This document shows, one piece after another, positions 49,882 through 60,170 of a stretch of 64,000 bases of DNA (its first letter is position 1; each line of letters opens with the position of its first letter). A program made the position numbers and the translations under genes. The stretch covers positions 62,001-126,000 of the forward strand of contig JACRNC010000020.1 of NCBI GenBank assembly GCA_016219375.1, in the 5' to 3' direction. The notes under the pieces are model-generated. The model searched no databases and was not told the origin of the DNA. It worked only from the letters and a program-made list of their open reading frames with translations. The stretch comes from Burkholderiales bacterium (GTDB lineage Bacteria; Pseudomonadota; Gammaproteobacteria; Burkholderiales; Burkholderiaceae_C).

Positions 49882-51098
49882 CGGCCCGCTCCGACGCTGC
49901 TGGCGGCGACCGGGGCCGAGGCGGCACCGGGCTCCACATAGCGCTTGACCTTCTGCCCCGGCTGCAGCACGTGCACGCCGGCAGTCACCACCTCCTGGCC
50001 GGGTCGCAGGCCGGAGGCCAGCAGCACGCTGTCGCGGCCGACCGAGGCGATCTGCACCGGCTGCAGCGACACGGTCAGGCTGCGGCCGTCGAGCACCCAC
50101 ACGACGGCAGCACCGTCCTTGCGCAGCAGCGCCGTCAGCGGCAGACGCACCGCGTTGCCGGGCGTGCGGGCGTCGATCTGCACGGTAGCGGTCTGGCCCA
50201 GGCTCACGTCGGCGCGGCCGATGTCGGCCTTGACGGTGAAGGTGCGGGTGACCGGGTCGGCGGCTGCCGCCACCTCGCGCACGGTGGCCGGCAGCACCGC
50301 CGCCTGGCCCCAGCGGCGCACCTTGACGGCGCCGGGCTTGCCGCGCAGCTCGCGCACGGCGGTGATGCCGTCCTCCGGCACGGTGAAGACGACGTCGCGC
50401 GGGCCGTCATGCGCCAGGCGCAGCACCGGCGTGCCGGCGCCGACGACCTGACCGGGTTCGGCCTCCACGCCGGTGATCACGCCGGCGGCATCGGCCAGCA
50501 GCGAGGCATAGCCCGCCTGGTTGACCTGCACGCCGGCCTGCGCGCGGGCCTGCGCCACGTTGGCTTCGGCCGCCTTGAGCGAGCTTTCATGCCGCTCCAG
50601 CTCGGCCGCGCTGATGAAGCCCTGGGCGCGCAGCTCGCGGAAGCGCCGCACGTCGGCCGCCACCTGGTCGCGGTTCACCTGTGCCGCGTTGACCGAGGCA
50701 CGCGCCGCCTCCTGGCCCAGGCGCAGGTCGGTCGGATCCAGCTGGGCGAGCACCTGGCCTGCCTTCACTGGCTGGCCCAGCTCCACCAGCCGGCGCGTGA
50801 TCTTGCCGCCGACACGAAAGCCCAGTGCCGACTCGACACGCGCGCGGATGTCCCCGGCGTACTCCAGCACCGCATCGCCCTGCCCGGGCTGGACCATGAC
50901 GGTACGCACCGCGCGTACCGGCTCGGGCGCGGCCTCCTGCCGGCTGCACGCGGCCAGGGCCAGCGAGAGCGCGAGAGCCGTGGCGGTCGCAGCCACCCGG
51001 CGCACGGCGGCGAACCGGTGTGACCGCGGCACGGCAACGGTCGGGGCAGTCGTCGGCCGCACGCGGGCGGCCCGGCGGGCGGGCGGGGTGTAGGGCAT
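49878..51098 (-). CDS. RND efflux periplasmic adaptor lipoprotein (AcrA/HlyD family)
   Basis: Membrane-fusion protein linking the RND pump to the outer-membrane channel. Seen in 406 aa: lipoprotein signal peptide with LALAAC (Cys51), first biotinyl-lipoyl half with GFRVGGKITRRLVELGQPVK, alpha-hairpin about residues 130-195, second lipoyl half with GVITGVEAEPGQVVGAGTPVL, beta-barrel, and a C-terminal membrane-proximal domain. ATG 51098 places the signal sequence correctly. It is co-transcribed with the permease (overlap of four bases). Expression likely starts at the promoter and palindrome near 51235-51284. Confidence 0.92.
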   Translation of the reverse strand: MPYTPPARRAARVRPTTAPTVAVPRSHRFAAVRRVAATATALALSLALAACSRQEAAPEPVRAVRTVMVQPGQGDAVLEYAGDIRARVESALGFRVGGKITRRLVELGQPVKAGQVLAQLDPTDLRLGQEAARASVNAAQVNRDQVAADVRRFRELRAQGFISAAELERHESSLKAAEANVAQARAQAGVQVNQAGYASLLADAAGVITGVEAEPGQVVGAGTPVLRLAHDGPRDVVFTVPEDGITAVRELRGKPGAVKVRRWGQAAVLPATVREVAAAADPVTRTFTVKADIGRADVSLGQTATVQIDARTPGNAVRLPLTALLRKDGAAVVWVLDGRSLTVSLQPVQIASVGRDSVLLASGLRPGQEVVTAGVHVLQPGQKVKRYVEPGAASAPVAASSVGAGR

Positions 51099-51234
51099 AG
51101 GGGTGTGGGCAGGGCCGCGTCGCAGGGGCTCTGCAGGCGGCTGGAGGAAGCGCAAGGGGGGCGGGAGGGGCGCCAGTATCGCGCCGGGATGTTGACCGGC
51201 CACAGGCAGCGCGGGACGCACGGCTTGCGCCGGC

Positions 51235-51256
51235 TTACTGACCGGTCGGTCAGTAA
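51235..51256. promoter_or_regulatory. TetR-type operator palindrome
   Basis: Perfect 10-bp arms ttactgaccg / cggtcagtaa around a two-base centre. The shape and the tgaccg/cggtca core are typical of TetR-family operators controlling RND pumps. It overlaps the end of the -10 box and the expected transcription start of the efflux operon, an arrangement suited to repression. Confidence 0.85.
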
Positions 51257-51284
51257 TATAGAGAGCGTGCCGTGCGGGTGTCAA
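51255..51284 (-). promoter_or_regulatory. Promoter of the RND efflux operon
   Basis: On the minus strand, a perfect -35 TTGACA (51279-51284), an 18-base spacer and TATATT (51255-51260). Transcription would start inside the operator palindrome, about 150 bases before the adaptor ATG. Confidence 0.88.
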
Positions 51285-51600
51285 ACCGGATGGCAGCCGC
51301 TGTGGGGCTGCTGTGGGGTGTGGGCTGTGGCCGGCTCTCCCTTTGCTGCACCCTGCGCGCGGCGCTTGCGCGGACAATCGCCGGCTTTTGAGAGATTGAC
51401 CCGTCGCACCGGGCTTACCGCGTCAGCGCACCGCCTCAAGCCTCGGCGGCCAGTCCCGCATCGACAGCCCTCATCGCGTAAGCGGCGGGCACGGACTTCA
51501 CCGGACTCGCCAGCCTCCAGGCCTGCCGGCTGCCGGCACGGTGCGCAGGAGACCGTGCGCCTTGCAGGCTCCGCGGCCCGGTTCGCCTCCCTGGTTGCCC

Positions 51601-51646
51601 GCCCTCTGCTGCCCTCTGCTGCCCTCTGCTGCCCTCTGCTGCCCTC
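51601..51646 (+). repeat. 10-bp tandem repeat (gccctctgct) x 4.6
   Basis: Four perfect 10-base units and a partial fifth. It lies upstream of the squalene/phytoene-synthase-like gene; the ten-base period changes reading frame with copy number. Confidence 0.95.
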
Positions 51647-51705
51647 ACCGCCTCATGCCGCTGACGCCCGCCCTGCGGCATGCCCCCGTCCGACCATCGT
51701 CCTCC

Positions 51706-52539
51706 ATGCCCGCGCCCGCCGTCCCCACCTCGCTCGACTACGCGCTGCGCCTGTCACCGCCTGCCGCCCAGCCGGCGCTGGCTGCGCTGCGCGACTGGTG
51801 GCGCGAGGTGGCCGGCGTGGCCCGCGAGGTGTCCGACCCGGCTGTGGCCGCGGCCAAGCTGGCATGGTGGCGTCGCGAGCTGCAGACCGGCTGGGCCGGC
51901 ACGCCCCAGCATCCCTTGCTGCTCGCGCTCAAGCGCCTGGCGCCGGATCTGACCTTGACGCGGCTGCTGAGCGCCGTCGATGCAGCGGAAGAACAAGCCC
52001 GGCAGACGCGCTTCCTGGACGAGGCCGCCCTGCTGCGCTGGGCCGCCGACCAGGGCGGTGCGGCGCTCGCGGCGGCTGGCGAGATCCTTGCCGCGGCGGC
52101 TTCGGCCCCGGCCGCGTCACCCGGCCTGGAGCTGCCCGACGCCTGCGCCCGCCTCGGCCAGGCCTGCGCGCTGGCCGCCGCCGTGCGCTCGCTGGGCCGC
52201 CAAGCCCAGGCCGGCCGGCTGCTGGTGCCGGTGGACGACCTGCAGCGCGCGGGGCTGCGTGCCCATGAACTGCTGGCCCGCTCGCCTGAGCTGCTGCAGG
52301 ACGCCCGCTATCGCGCCGTGATGGAGGTGCAGGCCGCCCGCGCCCGCGCCCGTCTGCAAGACGGCATGCAGGCCGTGCGCGGTGCCGCGCCGCGTCGGCA
52401 CACGCGCGGCCTGCGCGTGCTGGGGGAATTGCATCTGGCGCTGCTGGACGAACTGCAGCGCAGCGGCTATCCGGTGCTGCAGCAGCACGTCATGCTCAGC
52501 CCGACGCGCCGGGCGTGGATTGCGGCCACGACCTGGTAG
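51706..52539 (+). CDS. Squalene/phytoene-synthase-like protein lacking the aspartate motifs
   Basis: Trans-isoprenyl-diphosphate-synthase fold by overall pattern. Seen in 277 aa: WWREVAGVAREVSDPAVAAA, LAWWRRELQTGWAGTPQHPLL, then TRLLSAVDAAEEQARQTRF aligning with the first helix motif of squalene/phytoene synthases, and DACARLGQACALAAAVRSLG where active enzymes carry the second, Asp-rich motif (LxxALQLTNILRDxxED). Here the Asp pairs are absent or scattered, so catalysis is doubtful; NDUFAF6-type assembly factors show the same loss. The ATG at 51706 is chosen over an in-frame ATG at 51658 because family similarity begins soon after it. No terpene-pathway neighbours. Confidence 0.75.
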   Translation: MPAPAVPTSLDYALRLSPPAAQPALAALRDWWREVAGVAREVSDPAVAAAKLAWWRRELQTGWAGTPQHPLLLALKRLAPDLTLTRLLSAVDAAEEQARQTRFLDEAALLRWAADQGGAALAAAGEILAAAASAPAASPGLELPDACARLGQACALAAAVRSLGRQAQAGRLLVPVDDLQRAGLRAHELLARSPELLQDARYRAVMEVQAARARARLQDGMQAVRGAAPRRHTRGLRVLGELHLALLDELQRSGYPVLQQHVMLSPTRRAWIAATTW

Positions 52540-52750
52540 GACCGGCTTGCCCGGCGAAGCGCGCGAGCGGCATCAAGCGCCTGGGCGTGAGCCGGTCGTG
52601 CCGGCATGGCGCCTTACCGCAGAGACGATCGGGGGCTTGGTGCCCGTGACGATGCGACCTAGCCAGAGCCACGACCGCCTACGCCGCTCGCTCACCCGGC
52701 GCCCAGGCCCGGGATCCGAGGCGCGGACAGGCACTCGGCCCGCAGCCCGC

Positions 52751-54076
<1,326 letters not shown>

Positions 54077-54089
54077 CGATCGCGGCGCG

Positions 54090-55295
54090 TCAAGACGTGA
54101 CCCGCGGCACGCCGGTGGCCGTGGGCCGCGCGGATTCGCCCGAGCTTTCCAGCCAGCGGCGCACGCGCTCGGCGTCAGCCTGGCGCGAATACTTGCCCGA
54201 GGAATCGAGGAACACCATGATCAGCTTGCGACCGGCCAGGCGCGCCTGCATCACCAGGCAACGGCCCGCCTCGGCGATGTAGCCCGTCTTCTGCAGGCCG
54301 ATGTCCCACGACGGGCTGCGCACCAGGCCGTTGGTGTTGTGGTACTGCAGCTGGCGGCTGCCCACGGCCACCTGGTATTCATGCGAGGTGGAGAGCTCGC
54401 GGATCAGCGAGTGCCGGTATGCGGCCTTCACCAGCACGGCCAGGTCATGCGCGCTGGACTGGTTGCGGCTGGACAGGCCCGTCGGCTCCACATAGCGCGT
54501 GGCCGACATGCCGAGCTCCTGCGCCTTGCGGTTCATGGCCGCGACGAAGGCCGGCAGGCCGCCCGGGTAGTGGCGCCCCAGCGCATGGGCCGCGCGGTTC
54601 TCAGACGACATCAACGCCAGGTGCAGCATGTTCTCCCGCGTCAGCCGGGTGCCCACCGCCAGCCGCGAGCCGCTGAACTTCTCGGTGTCGATGTCTTCTT
54701 CGGTGATGGTCAGCACCTCGTCGAGCGACTGCTGCGCCTCGACCACCACCAGAGCGGTCATCAGCTTGGTCAGCGAGGCGATGGGCAACACCGCCTGCGG
54801 GTTCTTGCTGAACAGCACCTCGTTGGTGTCCTGGTCCAGCACCAGGGCGACGCTGGAGCTCAGCGCCAGCGGATCGCTGGTGTCGCGCAGGCCGTAGGCC
54901 TGGCCATAGGACACCGGCGCCACGGCAGCCACCGGCGCGGCGCGGCGCACGACGCTGACCGCGGGTGCGCGCGCAGCGGCCGCCGGGCGGCTCGCCGAAC
55001 GCGGCGATGCCGTGCGCACCGTGCCGCTGACGCGGCTGGTACGTGCGGAAGCCCGCGCAGAGACGGTCTTGCGAGCGGACGCCTGGCGGCTCGCGGTCCG
55101 CGTGGACGCCTTGGCAGCCGACTTCTTGGCAGACGTTTTGGAGGCCGTCTTGGAGGCCTTGGCCGTCCGCGCTTCGCGCTCCGGGGCCTTGCGGGTGGCC
55201 GCCAGCGCAGCGGGCTCGCCCAGCATGGCAAAAGCGGCCAGCAAGGCCGCCGCCGCGCCGACGCGACGCAACAGATTCAAACGGATCGACACCAT
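54090..55295 (-). CDS. pbpG: D-alanyl-D-alanine endopeptidase / PBP7 type
   Basis: Low-molecular-weight penicillin-binding protein of the S11 family that cleaves peptidoglycan cross-links in the periplasm. Seen in 401 aa: signal peptide ending near ALAA (residue 33); a Lys/Ala/Ser/Thr-rich linker (34-105); then the S11 serine peptidase domain with SLTK at 174-177, SEN at 231-233 and KTG at 336-338. The final region is short, without the long C-terminal beta domain of DacA, matching PBP7. The long basic linker is likely a wall-binding or spacer segment. Confidence 0.93.
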   Translation of the reverse strand: MVSIRLNLLRRVGAAAALLAAFAMLGEPAALAATRKAPEREARTAKASKTASKTSAKKSAAKASTRTASRQASARKTVSARASARTSRVSGTVRTASPRSASRPAAAARAPAVSVVRRAAPVAAVAPVSYGQAYGLRDTSDPLALSSSVALVLDQDTNEVLFSKNPQAVLPIASLTKLMTALVVVEAQQSLDEVLTITEEDIDTEKFSGSRLAVGTRLTRENMLHLALMSSENRAAHALGRHYPGGLPAFVAAMNRKAQELGMSATRYVEPTGLSSRNQSSAHDLAVLVKAAYRHSLIRELSTSHEYQVAVGSRQLQYHNTNGLVRSPSWDIGLQKTGYIAEAGRCLVMQARLAGRKLIMVFLDSSGKYSRQADAERVRRWLESSGESARPTATGVPRVTS

Positions 55296-55411
55296 GGGCA
55301 GCCCCTTTCGCGCACGCGTGGGGCGAGTCTAGGGCAGCCCGGAAACTCGCGCAATATCAAATGCTTACACGAGGTTTCTCAAGCTGCCCCTGTGGTGTGC
55401 GACCCGCCCTC

Positions 55412-56953
55412 TCAGCCTTGCGCGGCGACGCGCTCGGCCTTGCTGTGCAGTTTGTTCAGCGCCGCGAGGTAAGCCTTCGCTGAAGCCACCACGATGTCGG
55501 GATCGGCCCCGACGCCATTGACGACCCGGCCGCCCAACTGCAGCCGCACCGTCACCTCGCCCTGCGATTCTGTGCTGCCCGACGTGATGGCGTTGACCGA
55601 ATACAGCACCATTTCCGCGCCACTTTGCACGCGCGACTCGATGGCCTTGATGCTGGCATCCACCGGCCCGTTGCCCTGGGCCTCGGCCCGGCACTCCTCG
55701 CCGCCCACGCCGAACACCACCTTGGCCTGCGGCCGCTCGCCCATCTCGGAGTGCTGCGACAGCGCCACCAGCCGGAAGTGCTCCTGCTCGCTGGTCACGC
55801 TCTCATCGGCCACCAGGGCGATGATGTCCTCGTCGAAGATCTCGCTCTTGCGGTCGGCCAATTCCTTGAACTTGGTGAACGCCGCGTTGATCTCGGCCTC
55901 GGATTCCAGATCGATCCCCAGCTCCTGCAGCCGCTGCTTGAAGGCATTGCGGCCCGAGAGCTTGCCCAGCACGATCTTGTTGGCCGACCAGCCCACGTCC
56001 TCGGCGCGCATGATCTCGTAGGTGTCGCGAGCCTTGAGCACGCCGTCCTGGTGGATGCCCGAAGCATGCGCAAAGGCGTTGGCGCCCACCACGGCCTTGT
56101 TGGGCTGCACGACGAAGCCGGTGGTTTGCGACACCAGGCGCGAGGCCGGCACGATCTGGGTGGTGTCGATGCCCACATCCAGCCCGAAGTAGTCGCGCCG
56201 CGTCTTCACCGCCATCACCACCTCTTCCAGAGAGGTGTTGCCCGCCCGCTCGCCCAGGCCGTTGATGGTGCACTCCACCTGACGCGCGCCGCCGATCTTC
56301 ACGCCGGCCAGCGAGTTGGCCACCGCCATGCCGAGGTCGTTGTGGCAGTGCACCGACCAGATCGCCTTGTCGGAGTTGGGGATGCGCTCACGCAGCGTGC
56401 GGATGAAGTTGCCGTAGAGCTCCGGAATGGCATAGCCCACGGTATCCGGCACGTTGATGGTCGTCGCACCCTCGTCGATCACCGCCTCCAGCACACGGCA
56501 CAGGAAGTCCACGTCCGAGCGGTAGCCGTCTTCCGGCGAGAACTCCACGTCGCCCGTCAGATTGCGCGCAAAGCGCACGGCCGAGCGGGCCTGCTCGTAC
56601 ACCTGGTCGGGCGTCATGCGCAGCTTCTTTTCCATGTGCAGCGCAGATGTGGCGATGAAGGTATGGATGCGGGCCGAGCGCGCGCCCTGCAGCGCCTCGG
56701 CCGCGCGGGAGATGTCGCGGTCAAAGGCCCGCGCCAGCGAGCACACCGTCGATTCCTTGATCGTGTCGGCAATCGCCTTGACCGCCTCGAAGTCGCCGTT
56801 GGACGAGGCAGCGAAGCCGGCCTCGATCACATCGACCTTCAGACGTTCGAGCTGCCGCGCGATGCGCAGCTTCTCGTCCTTGGTCATCGAGGCACCGGGC
56901 GATTGCTCGCCGTCGCGCAAGGTCGTGTCGAAGATGATGAGTTTGTCGGCCAT
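55412..56953 (-). CDS. leuA: 2-isopropylmalate synthase LeuA
   Basis: Condenses 2-ketoisovalerate with acetyl-CoA, the first committed step to leucine. Seen in 513 aa: [14 protein letters not shown] (metal and substrate loop), the HxH metal site in [14 protein letters not shown], and [16 protein letters not shown]-terminal regulatory domain follows, in which leucine binds to inhibit the enzyme. ATG 56953 (MADKLIIFD) is the standard start. The gene is preceded by a leader peptide and attenuator (57021-57143). Confidence 0.97.
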   Translation of the reverse strand: MADKLIIFDTTLRDGEQSPGASMTKDEKLRIARQLERLKVDVIEAGFAASSNGDFEAVKAIADTIKESTVCSLARAFDRDISRAAEALQGARSARIHTFIATSALHMEKKLRMTPDQVYEQARSAVRFARNLTGDVEFSPEDGYRSDVDFLCRVLEAVIDEGATTINVPDTVGYAIPELYGNFIRTLRERIPNSDKAIWSVHCHNDLGMAVANSLAGVKIGGARQVECTINGLGERAGNTSLEEVVMAVKTRRDYFGLDVGIDTTQIVPASRLVSQTTGFVVQPNKAVVGANAFAHASGIHQDGVLKARDTYEIMRAEDVGWSANKIVLGKLSGRNAFKQRLQELGIDLESEAEINAAFTKFKELADRKSEIFDEDIIALVADESVTSEQEHFRLVALSQHSEMGERPQAKVVFGVGGEECRAEAQGNGPVDASIKAIESRVQSGAEMVLYSVNAITSGSTESQGEVTVRLQLGGRVVNGVGADPDIVVASAKAYLAALNKLHSKAERVAAQG

Positions 56954-57020
56954 GAGACTCTTTCGCGTGGGACGCTGGGGCAGCGGGTTGGACGAGGCGA
57001 GGAGGAAAACGGAAAGTGCA

Positions 57021-57061
57021 AAAACAAAACGGCCCGTGGGCAAGATGCTCGCGGGCCGTTG
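57021..57061 (-). terminator. Attenuator terminator of leuA
   Basis: On the minus strand, 9-bp perfect arms (57053-57061 and 57029-57037) around a 15-base loop, then a T-rich run TTGTTTTT. It lies 26 bases after the leader-peptide stop codon and about 70 bases before leuA, so transcription can end before leuA. Confidence 0.85.
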
Positions 57062-57086
57062 ATGCGTGAAACGTGGTCGTGTGCGA

Positions 57087-57143
57087 TCAGCGCGCCCTGG
57101 GCACCTCTAGGAGAGCTAGCAGAAACACGTTGCGCGACGACAT
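57087..57143 (-). CDS. Leucine-rich leader peptide of leuA
   Basis: An 18-aa reading frame, [18 protein letters not shown], with four Leu in five positions. The Leu codons include CTA twice and CTC once, and CTA is rare in so GC-rich a genome. The frame ends in TGA before the attenuator hairpin. Its ATG lies seven bases after an extended -10 box, so the mRNA may start at or next to the ATG (leaderless). This is the classic leader-peptide layout in which ribosome stalling at Leu codons on leucine shortage allows read-through into leuA. It is too short for normal gene prediction. Experimental confirmation is absent. Confidence 0.75.
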   Translation of the reverse strand: MSSRNVFLLALLEVPRAR

Positions 57144-57150
57144 GGCGGCC

Positions 57151-57159
57151 AATATAGCA
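57151..57159 (-). promoter_or_regulatory. Extended -10 promoter of the leuA leader
   Basis: TGCTATATT on the minus strand is an extended -10 (TGn plus near-consensus hexamer). There is no good -35, which the TGn element could compensate. The leader ATG follows seven bases later. Confidence 0.65.
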
Positions 57160-57216
57160 CGCAGCCCGTAGCGGGCCTGATGGGTTTTGCCTAGCGTGGC
57201 CATTGGCATGGCCGCC

Positions 57217-58092
57217 TCAGCGGTGCAGGCCCGCCTCGTCGGGCTCGTCGGTGGACGTGGCGATCACGCTCACCGGCCGGCCCTTGAATTTCTTCCACGC
57301 ATAGACCACATAGCCCGACAGACCATAGGCCACGAAGACGGCAAACAGCACGGTGGGCGGGTGGTAGGCGATCACCGCGAAGAGCAGCGCGATGGCCACG
57401 ATCACGATAAAGGGCACGGTGCGGCGGAAGCTGATGTCCTTGAAGCTGTAGAACGGCACGTTGGTGACCATCGTCAGCCCCGCATAGAGCGTGAAGCCGA
57501 AGGCCAGCCAGCGCAGCCAATCGATGGAGGCCGCGTCACGCACGCCCTGGTCGTCCACCACCCAGACCAAGCCGATCACCAGTGCCGCCGCCGCCGGGCT
57601 GGGCAGGCCCTGGAAGTAGCGCTTGTCCACGACCTGGATGTTGGTGTTGAAGCGCGCCAGGCGCAGCGCTGCGCCGGCGCAATAGACGAAGGCCGCGATC
57701 CAGCCCAGCTTACCGGTGCCGCGCAGCGCCCACTCGTACATGATCAGCGCCGGCGCGGCACCGAAGGACACCATGTCGGACAGGCTGTCCATCTGTTCGC
57801 CGAAGGTGCTCTGGGTGTTGGTCATGCGCGCCACGCGGCCGTCCAGGCTGTCGAGCACCATGGCACAGAAGATGCCGATGGCCGACTGCTCGAAACGGCC
57901 GTCCATCGCCATCACCACGGCATAGAAGCCGCCGAAGAGCGCAGCCAGCGTGAAGAGGTTGGGCAGGATGTAGATGCCCTTGCGCCGCGGACGGGTGTCC
58001 AGCGGCGGCTCGGTCACGTCGATGTCGGCCGCGGAGCGGGCCGGCGTGAAGTCCGAGTCGGAAGACAGTTGTGGCATGGCCGGGGTGTTCAT
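57217..58092 (-). CDS. pssA: CDP-diacylglycerol--serine O-phosphatidyltransferase
   Basis: Membrane enzyme making phosphatidylserine, the precursor of phosphatidylethanolamine. Seen in 291 aa: the CDP-alcohol phosphotransferase motif spread over LDSLDGRVAR, then TFGEQMDSLSDMVSFG, i.e. DG..AR..G...D...D; several membrane helices, including LFTLAALFGGFYAVVMA; an extended N-terminal tail of 35 or so residues and a short polar C-terminus. It lies between ilvC and leuA, the usual Burkholderiales order. Confidence 0.95.
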   Translation of the reverse strand: MNTPAMPQLSSDSDFTPARSAADIDVTEPPLDTRPRRKGIYILPNLFTLAALFGGFYAVVMAMDGRFEQSAIGIFCAMVLDSLDGRVARMTNTQSTFGEQMDSLSDMVSFGAAPALIMYEWALRGTGKLGWIAAFVYCAGAALRLARFNTNIQVVDKRYFQGLPSPAAAALVIGLVWVVDDQGVRDAASIDWLRWLAFGFTLYAGLTMVTNVPFYSFKDISFRRTVPFIVIVAIALLFAVIAYHPPTVLFAVFVAYGLSGYVVYAWKKFKGRPVSVIATSTDEPDEAGLHR

Positions 58093-58290
58093 GCAGGAAT
58101 GGTGGCAACCGACGGGCCATCAGCGGCGGTGAGCGGCCGGCTCAGGGCCCTTTGCAGCGCCAGTCGCGGGCCGGCGGACTGCGCCGTGTGGCGGACAGCG
58201 CAACGGCCAGACGCGGGATCAGCCTGATTGCCCGCGCTGCGGCGGGCAATGGCGGTCGGCGAGCCGAGGATAGCGCACGCCTGATGCAAC

Positions 58291-58323
58291 AAAGCCGCCG
58301 GCCCTGACGGGCACGACGGCTTT
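58291..58323 (-). terminator. Possible terminator hairpin after ilvC
   Basis: Seven-bp perfect arms (58291-58297 and 58317-58323) with inner GC-rich pairing, about 40 bases after the ilvC stop. The stem ends in TTT but a proper T-run is missing, so confidence is modest. Confidence 0.5.
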
Positions 58324-58361
58324 GCGGCCTGCCGCGCGGCGACAGGCCGCCGCGGGCGGGA

Positions 58362-59402
<1,041 letters not shown>

Positions 59403-59480
59403 TCAGGTATGGGCGACGACACAGCGGCTCGCCCGGGTGGTCGGGGCGCAGGCCGGGCCGCGCACCGGATGCGAGGGTGC

Positions 59481-59972
59481 TCAGACCCTCAGGATGCGCT
59501 CGCCGCGGCCGATGCCGCTGGCGCCGGTGCGCACGGTCTCCAGGATGGCGGCGCGGTCGATGGCTTCGATGAAGGCGTCGAGCTTGGTCGCATCACCCGT
59601 GAGTTCGATGGTGTAGGTCTTCTCGGTGACGTCGATGACACGGCCGCGGAAGATGTCGGCCATGCGCTTCATCTCCTCGCGCTCCTTGCCGACGGCACGG
59701 ACCTTGATCAGCATGAGTTCGCGCTCGGTGTAGGGGCCTTCGGTGAGGTCCACCACCTTGACCACCTCGATCAGCCGGTTGAGGTGCTTGGTGATCTGCT
59801 CGATGACCTCCTCGGAGCCCGAGGTGACGATGGTCATGCGCGACAGCGATGCATCTTCCGTCGGCGCGACGGTGAGGCTCTCGATGTTGTAGCCGCGGGC
59901 CGAGAACAGGCCCACCACCCGGGACAGTGCCCCGGGCTCGTTTTCCAGCAGGATGGCGATGATGTGCTTCAT
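59481..59972 (-). CDS. ilvH: Acetolactate synthase small (regulatory) subunit IlvH
   Basis: Regulatory partner of IlvB; binds valine through its ACT domain. Seen in 163 aa: the ACT domain with IIAILLENEPGALSRVVGLF and ARGYNIESLTVAPTED, and a C-terminal domain with VIDVTEKTYTIELTGD. Typical length. It sits between ilvB and ilvC; a GC-rich gap of about 200 bp separates it from ilvB. Confidence 0.97.
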   Translation of the reverse strand: MKHIIAILLENEPGALSRVVGLFSARGYNIESLTVAPTEDASLSRMTIVTSGSEEVIEQITKHLNRLIEVVKVVDLTEGPYTERELMLIKVRAVGKEREEMKRMADIFRGRVIDVTEKTYTIELTGDATKLDAFIEAIDRAAILETVRTGASGIGRGERILRV

Positions 59973-60170
59973 GGGGTGTCGCGGGCCGCACCCGGCGCTG
60001 CCGGGTGGGCAGCGTGGTCGGCTCGCGCTCCGATGTCAAAAGGGATGGAGGACCACGCGGGCACGGCGCCAGCACATCGGGCGCTGCCCGGGCCGGTAAG
60101 CCCCGGCGCCCCGGCGGTGGCCGCCGCGCGCGTGGATCAGGCGGTCAGGTCAGGCGATCCAATCAGGCGC

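Larger units (their letters stand above)
51099..51705. other. Intergenic region with efflux promoter, operator and a 10-bp repeat
   Basis: About 600 bases between the divergent adaptor and squalene/phytoene-synthase-like genes. It contains the operator palindrome and promoter described separately and a 10-base tandem repeat. No tetR-like gene or other credible gene was seen. Confidence 0.7.
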
